Shown here piece after piece: positions 43,801 through 54,000 of a stretch of DNA of 64,000 nt. This stretch comes from Tubiluchus corallicola (lineage: Eukaryota > Priapulida > Priapulimorpha > Priapulimorphida > Tubiluchidae). The notes beneath the pieces were generated by a model. It did not search any database, was not told the origin of the DNA, and was given only the letters and a program-made list of their open reading frames with translations. The translations under genes and the position numbers were made by a program. The stretch covers positions 1,209,001 through 1,273,000 of the forward strand of contig JAQGDQ010000009.1 in the NCBI GenBank assembly GCA_030141605.1, given 5' to 3'. How positions within the stretch are numbered: position 1 is the stretch's first letter; each line of letters begins with the position of its first letter.

Positions 43801-46800
43801 GCAAGTATCAAATCTGGCCAATGTCTATAAACCCATATCTGGTAATAGACTAGGTAATCTAAGTATGGTGTTTTTTAATATTTAATCAATTGCTATAATC
43901 AATGTGACATCGTAGTAATAAGTGTAACATTTGCAGGTCATTCTTATTTTGCTCAAGTGACTGAACATGTTCTATTAAACAAGCTACAGATGCCAGAAAA
44001 CTTACAAAATGTTTTTGCCAAACTGAGCGACTGGAAGGTAATAAACTTTAATGTTCGTCCACATTTCAGTACTGTCTTTGTTAACGCGTAAATTTTTTTG
44101 CTCACGTGAAAAGTGTCTTAATGATTGTAGGACATATAGCTGATATTAAGCACTGTATTACAAAAACAATCCCAAAAACAATTGGGATTGTTTTTGTAAT
44201 ATCACTTCAGGTCTATGTGATGCGCTGTATCATAGATATTGCACTGATGCAGGTCTACAGTAATTTTGTAACCTTGCCCAGAGTTATTAATACATTTTGA
44301 TTACATACAGCTATTGATTTCATCTACATACTAATATGAATGACTTGTTCATGGTTTATTAATTTAGATTTCACGATCGACCAGCAAAGCCTTAGCCACA
44401 TCAATGATACATGAGCTACAAGGTCTGGAACCCAAAGAACTGCTTGTGAAAAGTTCAAATATAGGTTGGTTACCATTTGGTTTAAGTCATTCGGATGTAG
44501 TTTATTTATTTTTTTTACTTTTGTTTACATAAGAACGTAAAGAGCTGAGTATTTGTGGCAGTATTATAACAAATGCATCTGTGCTTTGCAGTGTGTTGCT
44601 AAGCTTTGATTCTGTATATTTGTTTTAACTGCATTGTCATTTATGCAGCTAAGTCACCAATATCCTACATTTATCATTTCCAAATACGTCGTATTTCCAA
44701 TGCACCATGTTGTTACAATGACTTAAGTGCTTGTTTGTTTTTCAGAACTGAGTACTACCAGTTTTGAAGTCGTAAAATCAATGGAAATTCTCTCTTTGTA
44801 CGAAACCTGGGTTTGGACAAATGACTGCGTAATTCGTAACTTGTTATGGCCATGTTTACAGCATTGGAGTCACAAAGCTAAGCAGTCCAAAGAAACTACG
44901 ACGAAATCTCATTTACACTGTGATGAACTTATTGTTGTGGTATTTAAATTGATTGGTAAGCTTTGATATTGTTTAATGAAATCACACATGTATTTTTTTC
45001 TGCTGTGTAATGTACTGCTAAATAAAACTAAGTTTTAAGGTTTAATGGTTTTACCTGAAATGTCTAATAAATTTTTTCCCATGTACTGGCAAGGTTCAAA
45101 TGGTCCAGAAATGTGGGGCATCCTTTCGTTTCAGATTATGTCAGTGAGACCACTTAAATGATACAAAAAAATTTGGTACACTTTTGCAACAGGGTAGCGA
45201 AACATTGTCTCTGAATCACAACTCATTAACCTTTCTCTGCAAAACTAAGGTTATTTCATAAAATTTTAGTAGTTGCTCTCTGAGCTTCAAGTTTCAAGAT
45301 AAAGGCATACTATTTTCTTGTCAGGCTTCAGCTAAAATTTCCAGTATGATGTACATTTATGGACAGACTTTGTCAGGTAGCCAAAAAATGTGGGATCCAA
45401 TAACGTCTGTGGGCTGCTAGCCTGTTATTGCACTGTGCCTCATTATGCGCCAAATGAAATTTTGCGGTGTTGAATTGTGTCAATTGAGTTGATGTTGGAG
45501 ATTAATGATCACACAGAAATCAAAGTAGATATTATACGTCAAGTTGATTCCGGACTATTGGGTTGCCCATTTTATGCTACGTTTTGTATCATGTTTTAGT
45601 AACATGCCCAGTTGTTTTTATAAAGAAAACTGTATGTAGCACACTAGCAGCATTGGGAAGCTGCGAAAATAGTCAGCAAAGGTAACTGAACAAGTTGTGC
45701 TTCAAATCGTACATGAAATTTTCTTATATCAAAGAAGGTACTTAAAAAAATTTTCTTCACAGAAATTTTGTGCATGAGCTAATGAAGGTTTATCATATGG
45801 TAAGGATACTGCAATCTCATTTAAAATTACAGTTTTGTCATTATGTCTTGGATGCCAGTCTATATCATTGTTTTCTGTGAATTCAAGTTTAAACAATACA
45901 TGGTTTCTTACTGCATATTTATAAACTTAGTTGTGCATTCTCATCAATTAATTACTTGTTGTTTACACAGGTGTTCTTGGATTATGCTGTCCACCTGAAT
46001 CGAATGGCTCTGCAATTCAGCTACTCACGATTCTAAAATCTATCCTGAGTGAATTGGAAAAAGATAAAGAAGCAGGTATTGTTAATTGCTTTTATTATTT
46101 AATAATATGTTTGCTTTGGCCAATTTGTAAATTCTTATATGTTGTCGTGCCCTACTGTTTTCTTACTGATATTAATTATATTTGCATGAGGCCTTCCCGT
46201 ATGATGAGCATACGTTCCAGCATTGCGCAGTGTTAGATGAAACATTTTAAAATGGAATCATACTCGTTTTAATGAAAAACATCCACATACATGTAAATCA
46301 AACATTTTATGATTTTTACTGCTTATTTTTATATCCTATTTTTAATAAACATTAGGTAGTGATTATTTTGTTGTAATTTGTGTTGCAATTTGTTAGATTT
46401 CAAGCTTAGGTTTGCATTTAGTTTGCATGTCTCATGGATTTTTTATTCTACTATGCATTTTCTGCTTAGTATTGTGGCAGCATAGTTGTGCATGAAAATG
46501 ATAAATGTCATTACGGTACGGCTGTTGCACAGATTGTACAGATAGTATTCTATCGCAACCAGGGCTGTGTGTTCTATACTCCCAAGACAGCTACTTAGTT
46601 TAAACGTTTTTGCATTTTAACAGTACAGAGTTAAGTATGGTCAAGTCACATCGATTGTGATATATTTTAATTTATTTTTTAGTTCCTTGGATAGTGCAGC
46701 TGAGTGTGATCGAAGCAAGCTTGCACTTGGCACCATTTGATGCTCATCAAGCTGCAACAATTTGCATTATGTGGAATAAACTACACAACAACGTATTACC

Positions 46801-46945
46801 ACCGCCTCTCCTCGCACAAATGAGACACTTCTGGCTTATGTATAAAGAAAAGATACCATATGTTAGCGAACGAAGTATACTGCCGCCACACATTTTTGAT
46901 AAGAGATCGATGTGGTCTTGGGATCATATGGAACAAGACACATAA
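25823..46945 (+). CDS. ICE1: Little elongation complex subunit 1 (ICE1), 20 exons
   Basis: ICE1 scaffolds the little elongation complex, which promotes Pol II transcription of snRNA genes. Exons: 25823-25894, 27891-27961, 28432-28466, 28684-28744, 29554-29698, 30052-30161, 30260-30297, 35210-35292, 36085-36202, 36746-36888, 37031-40424, 40843-40976, 41289-41432, 41906-42000, 43308-43465, 43937-44037, 44368-44464, 44746-44955, 45971-46075 and 46683-46945. Phases agree, giving 1858 aa (human about 2270). The N-terminus has C16-x2-C19 and LQQDLEKC..LKQKIISTD, matching human LQQNLN..LKQKIINTD, then coiled coil to about residue 250. Next come FPLPLSPLPPSPAP and a disordered 1.1-kaa exon 11. The C-terminal helical region carries CRVYVAICRLDGNVERARVL and WVWTNDCVIRNLLWP, as in human ICE1. 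Introns 3 and 11 are U12-type; intron 7 hosts an antisense Ig gene. A second ATG at 25832 could also start translation. Confidence 0.93.
28467..28683 (+). other. U12-type AT-AC intron (ICE1 intron 3)
   Basis: The donor is ATATCCTTTA after exon end TGT CAA G. The acceptor is TTGCCAC before ATTATGAATTTC. A branch-site match TTTCTTAAC lies at 28665-28673, 11-12 nt before the intron end. Splicing gives KCQDYEFQSRKLEE and keeps the coiled coil open; reading through meets stops. It is 217 bp long and phase 1. Confidence 0.9.
28772..28826. repeat. Compound (TA)n(TG)n microsatellite
   Basis: An AT dinucleotide run passes directly into a GT run just before the pentamer array in ICE1 intron 4. It is non-coding. 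Confidence 0.9.
28837..29140. repeat. Pentamer array (ATATT then ACATT) bounded by perfect inverted repeats
   Basis: The left arm at 28837-28866 starts ACTCATTAAGCTAACGCATC. It is inverted without mismatch over 30 bp at the right end, which closes with GATGCGTTAGCTTAATGAGT at 29140. Between the arms are about 21 units of ATATT followed by about 26 units of ACATT, with an abrupt switch near 28970. The arrangement looks like a short inverted-repeat element whose centre has expanded as a tandem array. It lies in ICE1 intron 4. Confidence 0.9.
29398..29464. repeat. Perfect 20-bp inverted repeat with 27-nt loop
   Basis: CTTTTAATATATGATAAACT at 29398-29417 is perfectly inverted at 29445-29464. It lies about 90 bp before ICE1 exon 5 on the transcribed strand, so it can form a hairpin in the pre-mRNA. 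No function is implied. Confidence 0.85.
31411..32230 (+). repeat. 82-bp minisatellite, 10 copies, with five-unit higher-order period
   Basis: Ten head-to-tail copies of an 82-bp unit (starts AGCTGAATCACAGATTAACA) fill exactly 820 bp of ICE1 intron 7. Units 3 and 8 share AAAAATGG. Units 4 and 9 share a TGCT start, CCTGTGTAC and TTTATCAC. This pattern shows that a block of five units (410 bp) was duplicated. Units 6 and 7 also share CACGTCTAAG. Divergence is very low, so the array is young. Confidence 0.95.
32843..33598 (-). CDS. Single-pass membrane protein with one Ig domain, intronless, nested in ICE1 intron 7
   Basis: An intact 251-aa single-exon gene antisense to ICE1. Residues 1-19 look like a signal peptide. 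Residues about 92-190 form an Ig-like domain with Cys109, Trp130 and the F-strand HTGNYTC (Cys173). Candidate N-glycosylation sites are at 117, 145, 150, 170 and 181. Residues about 198-219 are a transmembrane helix, followed by a basic 30-residue tail without a clear signalling motif. RKQKR at 71-75, between the signal peptide and the Ig domain, resembles a proprotein-convertase site. A TATATA-like sequence sits about 130 nt upstream on its strand. It is probably a cell-surface adhesion or recognition protein; the ligand is unknown. I recognise the architecture but not a named ortholog. Confidence 0.8.
   Translation of the reverse strand: MEMCYILPFFTIGFTLVNADKQQVKSATFTKSGKRMFNNIISGSALLTKNGIIARLESANNLRYSGPHQKRKQKRNAYHSNDCKHENVFMDIQPVEIKELENEELTIKCTLMCNLPNGTNEIENNYLIKWRIPPTGDIWSEHNDNHSHINVSESEGVLYIDELKREHTGNYTCFIMQTDINATAELEVLWIPDYKRKLIIVFSLAGALLIVNLLIGAYLHKYEQKRIAEQSKKVGYQRPEKVDSKFLSKLT
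34270..35000. other. Compositionally distinct stretch in ICE1 intron 7, possible old insertion
   Basis: This part of intron 7 has unusual GC-containing words (for example GTCGAGAACGACGCCAG and GTGGAGTGGC..GCACTCCAC). It also has an 11-bp inverted repeat TAGTTTACATA/TATGTAAACTA near 34386-34416. It has no coding frame and no clear element ends. I can say only that it differs from its surroundings. Confidence 0.3.
40425..40842 (+). other. U12-type GT-AG intron (ICE1 intron 11)
   Basis: The donor GTATCCTTTTT is the U12 GT-AG consensus. The branch-site match TTTCTTTAAC lies at 40821-40830, 13-14 nt before acceptor GATAG. It joins EEKNI to FMESTVRYLINHAP. Reading through exon 11 instead gives a stop within 12 codons. 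It is 418 bp long and phase 1. Confidence 0.9.
42621..42810 (+). repeat. Diverged direct repeat in ICE1 intron 14
   Basis: CAGACACCTGGGCTAGGGGT followed by GATAAT at 42621 recurs as TAGACACCTGAGGTAGCGGC followed by GGATAAT at 42776. The spacing is 155 bp, in a locally GC-richer part of the 1.3-kb intron. It may be part of an old mobile element. Confidence 0.5.
44157..44200. repeat. Perfect 18-bp inverted repeat with 8-nt loop
   Basis: ATTACAAAAACAATCCCA at 44157-44174 is perfectly inverted at 44183-44200. It lies in ICE1 intron 16. It may be a hairpin in the transcript or the closed ends of a tiny transposon remnant. Confidence 0.85.
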
Positions 46946-48046
46946 TGATGTCATCACATGACTTAGTCTCTGCATGGTTCTACCATGTTGATGGAAAAGT
47001 TTTGCAAATTATTTTTTATGATCATTGCAATTAATGGTTTCTTTTTGCAGTGAACAAAAAGCATCACAACTTTTGCTACTATGTGGGCTACTGTTGCAGA
47101 ATTCAACGGAACATGAATATTCAATAGGCTTAGCTTGGTCAATTATATTTTGTATGTATTAAGTTTATTTTTTATATGTAATGTGAAGTACATGTGGTAC
47201 CTTATCAGATTACTGAATACTTCTCAGTTTAAATTGCTGTTAGTATAAAGGCTAAGACAAGGGTGATAAAGTGGTTGCATAGTTTCAAGTTGTGAGTAAT
47301 GTTCGTCTAGAACATCCATGTTAGTAACACAGTACATGACAATGTATGAGTAGTTACCAAGTTATATTTGGTACTCGGTTGTGTTCGGCTAAAAATCACT
47401 TGGTTCATGCTGTTCAATTTGAGAGACAACAAAAAACTGTCAATTAATTATGTAGCGGATAAAATCCAACTTTTTTATGTCAGTTACAAAATAACTAAGA
47501 TTAAATAGAAGAAAAGACTTCAGAGATATTCTAAAATGCTGTATAAATTGAACAGTTATGACATTACATTTGTATTTAACAGATTCTTGTAGGTAAAACT
47601 GTAATTTTAACCTTAAAGTTTGAAATGTGATTTGTGAGTTTTTTATGCGCAACCTGTTAACTTGAAAATAAGCGCTTTGTCCATATTAAGATATTTGTTA
47701 TTTCTAAACATTACTATTGTAAATTGTGGTTATTATGGTGCTAATTGTTTTAAAATAAGATTATTTTTCTACACTGATCATGTTCCATTGTCATTCTTTA
47801 ATGGATAAAGTATATTTGTATTGAATATAAACATTTATTTACATTTTACAAACTGATGTACGTCGGAAAAAAGACGTGAAAAAACAATAGATTCGATAAG
47901 AAAATACAGTCTCAATGAACAAGAAAATATCAGCGATAAGATTATCAGTAAAATGAAAATTTGTGCAAAACAGCAAATTTTGGTTAAGTTAACAAACCTG
48001 ACAGTCTTTTTGAATGTTTCTGACTTTTTAACACCACATACTCTTA
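46946..48046. other. Convergent ICE1 / PCID2 3' regions
   Basis: About 1.1 kb between the two stop codons. It holds both 3' UTRs and shows no repeat or additional frame I can support. I see no canonical AATAAA on the plus strand, only variants such as AATATA near 47824, so the ICE1 cleavage site is uncertain. Confidence 0.5.
47834..47839 (-). terminator. Polyadenylation signal candidate for PCID2
   Basis: AATAAA on the minus strand about 210 nt after the PCID2 stop, in the context GTAAATAAATGTTT. Confidence 0.55.
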
Positions 48047-51000
48047 TTAGCTGATGGTGGAAAGTGCCGGAAATGGATTCTGCTTGCTGACCACAAGTTT
48101 CTGGTGTTGGTGAGATATGTAACCTTTGATTTTTCCCTGCAAAAGGCAATTTTACAAGCATTGGCTTTGTTGGAATGTAGAAAAATACACGAGTACGCAA
48201 TTTTTTTTCCAAAAAACGAGCAAGACACAGCTAATTGATAATTGTAATATTTAAAAAATGAAAATTTTCAGAAAGATACTGAAGCATCTAATGAGTAGTA
48301 CCTCAAAGATGAGATTAGCAATAATGCATTCTGCTTCGTCAGCATCTATATCAGGTATAGCAGGTCGTAAAGCTACAACAAATGCATCTACTGGTAATTG
48401 ATGGGTCTTTAATAGCAAATACCTGGAAAAATAATATAGTTACCAGCTAAACCCTGCAAAAAGAAACAAACTCACACCACAGTAAACTACCACCCCACTC
48501 ACAACACACCACCAACACCAAACCATTATGTAAATCAAAATGCTATAACAACACAACATCTACGAAGATTCACACATGTATGCTTCTACAATTTTACATT
48601 TTATGTAATTTTAGTTAGTTTGCCTGGTTTAACGTTATAACATATATGTGAACATTACAAATGATTCAATTCACCATGTTCGCTGCAATGTTACGAACTG
48701 AAATAACATTTTATTTACAGTAATTTTACAAATGTATCAATCATATATTTATTCATTTTCATTCTCGGTTTTTCTTATTCATATGCAAAAAGTTACATTA
48801 TTATTAATTAATCATGTTCTACAAAGCATTTTTTGGCGTTCACCACCATAGAAGTTACGTATGACGAAATGACGGTAAGTAGTCCAGTAAACTTCACTGT
48901 TTACAAGTACGCAAATTATTCCTTATATGAGATGGGATGAATAGTGTTTCCATGAATGGTGGGTGAATCATGGGTTCAGTACTCACTTTAGGGAGTTTCA
49001 TCTGGTATACTGGGCTGTGGACTGTTTATCTCGTAAAGAAAAAATGTTTGTTGTGGCTAAGATACCTCTTTTAGCCAATCTCAGAGAGTTGTCCTTGATA
49101 ATGAGCCAAACTTTGACCTCCATACAAATATATTACCGTCGAACAGACGTGGCTATTGGCTTACAGTGATGAGCGAATTCAATAATAAAAACACACTTAC
49201 ACTTTCTTGCACAAGTTTCTGTAGGTGATAATTTTGCATTTTTCTAAGATCAGGTAAATGCCACACTTTATGAAGAATGCTTCTTGTTTGTCCAATGCTT
49301 CGTTAACTTGCAACAAGTTGCCTTCCCTGAATATACATAAGCATTCATAAAGCAATTAAATACAAGAAGCATGGCACTGCATTATTATATGCACAAGACT
49401 AGTTCTCAAGTGCTAACTACTGCACTAGTTAACATAGTGCCAATTACCGGAAATTGGGTGAAGTAATGAAAGTGCATAACAGCCTATATTTACTAACAAA
49501 TTTAGAAGCCGAAATTTAAAGCCAAGCAGGCTGAGCTAGTTCACACCTTTTGTTAATCTTAATCTGATGCTAGAACACACCCAAAAAAGTAAGTACATCA
49601 ATAGCAGTCAATGATGACTACGACAAAAGCACACACGTATAACTAAAGCACACATGTATGAATGTATAATGTACATGATTTAACGAGTGCACAAGTATAA
49701 GAATAAAAATTGTTTTCTTAATGCTGCACTTTGAAAACACATACACTACAGATATTTAGTTAGCCCCGGTAAATATGTCCCTGTACACCTCATTATAAAC
49801 AAACAAACAAAATCCTTATAAAAAAACATAAAAAACTAGAAACTTGCTATACTTGACGGCCTTGACGACATCTGCGAACTGCAAAAGATCATATTTCCTC
49901 AAAAGAGCAAGTGACGGCATGTAACCCTAAAAAATGTCAGTATGCAGGTAAGTAAAAGATCACAATTCATTATGTGGTACTTTGATCAGATAATTACAAT
50001 TGTGACTCAAAATGATTAGTAATTAACATAGTCAGACACAGACCAATAAGAAAACAATGCAATTTTTTCTTACTAATATTTCACATCTATAAAGCACAGA
50101 TGGGAATGGACATATCACTCAGGGTAAACTCTATAACCATATGACAAATTCAAAAACTGGGTTATGATAACTGATTACTCTGGCCATCTCTGACTGTGAG
50201 GGCAACATGTCCAATATAAATCTTGAAAGCTTTGAAAAATGGCAACTGCTGTCTGCTAATGACAAGTAACTCAAGCAACAGTTGCTTAAAGAATAAAAAA
50301 ATTCTTACATAAAGGTAAACAAATGTTATTGGAATTTGGTATTACTTAAATTTTTATTAGCAATAACACTGCACAAAATTTGTAAATTTAAATTCCTGTA
50401 CTGACAGTTAAGCGCAGCCTTTTTAATTGCCAATCATTGAGTAAGGAATTGAAGCAACTTTAGATAACGTAAAATTAGAGAAAACAATCAGAGCATTCAC
50501 AGTGCACACTTCGCTAGCTAAGGAAAAGTATGAATTACTTTATCTTGTCAATAAGATTAATAATATGGTTTTTGGTGAGTCAGTGACTTTTTTGGTGAAC
50601 ACAAGCATAATAAGGTAGTGACGTTTTACCAGCTGGTGCAAACATTTTACGAGAATTTTCTTTTAGAGTTACACATGACTTTCAAACAGGTAAGCATAAT
50701 GAGAAGTAATATGATATTCTAAAGAGTTTTTGAGACATACTCTGAAATTCTTCTAAAGGTTTTTCTTCTGCTTTAAGTTTAGTAGAAGAGCTAACTCCTA
50801 CAGCACGACATGAATAGTGAAATTTGCTGCATTCAAAGTAGTCAAAGTCAAAAGAACTACAAACATGTTAAGAAAACCTACATTACTTCCACATTACAAA
50901 GTGGAACCACATTCCGAGTCATGAGGAGGACCAAATTCGGGTTTTGGCCGCTTTCTAATCTACTTGGCCAGGAGTTGGCAGATGCATAGCATCGCATGAA

Positions 51001-54000
51001 CAATAATACTAAAGCCGAACATTTGTCCTAAGATACACTATTTTTATAGTGACCATTGATAAGATTGAACTAAAATAGTTGAAGTATAATCATTTGTAAC
51101 AGTTTAAAGAATGGTATAAAACAGTTCTTTACAAGATCAAAGACAACTAGAGAATAATATTATTTAGGTACTCAAATTACGTAGCCCTGCATTCTAACAA
51201 TATTTAGTTTAATTCAAGTTCATACTATTACAATGCACATCACATCAACATATGCACACACACGCATGCACTCACACATGCACACACATACAAACACACA
51301 ATAGGCAACACTGTAACACCACTATTGATTAATAAAAGCTGTACACAGATATTAAACAAATTCAAGGTAAATTCAACTCAAGATGAAGATGTATGTTAGA
51401 ACACACAGATAAACTATAACTAATTCTATGGTATTATGTACGCACCAGTAACATTTTTACAGGAATGAGATAAATGAGGATAAGACGTTTGTTTCGTCGA
51501 CTTAGTATATGACAATGCTGGAATGCATATGACAAGTACTCTTCAGCTGCAAATAAAAAAGAGTTACTGAAATTACTGACAGATCTGATAATAAATAAAA
51601 ATAAGTATGACAAATGCATGACTATGAAAAATCAGCACATTTTAATGACAATGAGTCATGCAAAAAAAGCTGTCAGTTGAAAATCTCATGTTCTCCGATT
51701 CATTTTAAAAAGGGATACATTTCACAATAGAAGAAATAAAATATCTATGTTTCTTGACTGCAAAATACATAGGCTCTCAGGATAGCTTTTTGCAAATTTT
51801 TTACTTACTTTCACTAGCTGTATATTAATGCAGTTATACTTTTGCGCAATTATTTTACTCAAGTTTACCAACTGCACTGATACTTGTAAGGGTACCTTTC
51901 TGTTATAATAATTGTTAAGCATCACAACTCGTCTAGAAGACTAAAATTATCCTGGCCAAAACATTACATTATCAAAAAATGATACACAAACCAACACTTT
52001 GGCAAAGAAGTTTACTCACACTAAAGTATTCAACTGACATTTGCAGTTTCTATGACCATTCAATTTAACTGAGCCTGTTAAGGCAGTTCATTGAATTACA
52101 CAACCAAGTCCTGGAATATCCAGCCAAACACCATTAAGCCTTGGTAAACACTGTACCTTAACAATTGAACAGTTACCAACCCCACAATTGAGGGCTGCGA
52201 CAGAGGAACTATGTGCTGCAGAGAAGTGGAGTCTAAAGAAATCCGTCCCAAACAATACTGAAGGCTGTAAAGAAGGCTAAGGAATACATCCCAAGTTACA
52301 AAAGATGGTTGCTGACAGAATTAGAGATAAGCCACAGGTGAAAAAAGTATAAACACATCTGCTCTGTTAAAAACAGACTTCAAAAGAAATGCCGATGATG
52401 ACGATTATAACAAAGATGACAACGACGACAACCAAACAAACATAACAATATGCGCTCACCTGCTTTAAAATCGCTATCAAACATTGCTTTTCTTCCAACG
52501 TAATACCGGTAAGTAATTTGCTGAGATAAACTAAACTCATCCTTATAGTTAGAGTTGTCGACAGCACGAATCAGTGGCTTACATAAATGCAACTTGTTTA
52601 TCTACAAAAAATTTGTATAACTATCAGCAAATGCATGCAAGTTTTGTTTACTATTAAATCTCAAATAGATTCCTAAAAATAATGCCATTAAAAGAATTTA
52701 TAACTGGTCACTGCGATACTTGATAATACTACATACAATGTGCCCTTTATTACAAGATTACTTCAAGAATAAAAACAGGAAATTCAAAAGGTATAGCAGA
52801 ACTAATTAAATCAACAAAAGGAGCCTTTAAAGTTAACTAAAATGCAAACCTTAAAATAGATTTTAAACAATTGGTTTATCAGATTCAACATTCCCCACTT
52901 TTTGGAATCTTGAGGAGCAGCTCGACTAAATAAGAAAAAAAATCAAAAATCAATAATTAAACAATTTTATCAGGAAAACTAAATTAACGTGTAGCATTAG
53001 TATTATATCGTAAGTAGTGGCACTATAATCTTTTTAAGCAATGTCGCTTTACCAATAAAGAGAAAAAAATGCCAGAAACAATTTTCTCTAAACTAACTTT
53101 GTTCTAGAAAAACTTTCTGAATGTCCATAAATATTGGTGAAGTAACGACTTGTTCTTCTAATCACACAAGGATACTATAAACATACCGGGCAAAAGTTAA
53201 TGTTTTATTGTGCATAAGTAGATTTACTGCAAAATTCAGGTAACAAACCTGTCACTGGCACATATTCGAAAGGCTCCCATCAAAACATCAGCAGCCTTCT
53301 CAAGAGTTTCACCTGGTTTACCCCGTCCTTTCTTTGTCAACTGAATATCAGCCTACATACAAAACCAACATACAATATACATACATTTGGCATATTGGCA
53401 TGCTCTGTTGTCTGTTTTGGCCACCTTGTGGCAGTCACATGTCGGTTCGATCTGAGTCAGTGGTCTACTAAATTTAGTTAAGACGTGTCGTGATGAGTTA
53501 ATAAGATAATGTCATTATCTGTCTACAATTACTCACGATTTGGGGCTAATAATGTATGTATATCCTTTAATTACTCTAAACATAAGTTATTTAGTTAAAT
53601 TGCAAGTTAGATATTAATTATTCTGATACTGTAGTGTATAACTGTAAATTATGTAAAATTGACCTTTTGGTTAATCTCAAAAAAGAAAGAAATGGACAGT
53701 AAATGATGAGCAAATTTCATAATCAAGGCGTCAAAGACTTTATTTCGCCTTAAAAACCTAACAGGTTTAGTAGAGACTGTTGCACACACAGATTTATATG
53801 CTAATACGAATCAAAATATATTTGCAAATTAGTCTAGAATAAATTTCTTGTATATTAATATGTATTGTACCATTTGAGTACATAACAAATAATAAAAAAA
53901 CAGATATCCAAAGTTCTTGTAATTATGACATAATTTTTGTTTTAGATCATTTAAATATTCTTATAGTGAAACTACTTGTACATAAAAAGTTTACACCAAT

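Noticed and set aside
53390-53470. Second tRNA-like stretch with a GGTTCGATC B-box-like word
   Set aside because: The A box and anticodon arm do not form a convincing tRNA layout; the single motif is too weak.
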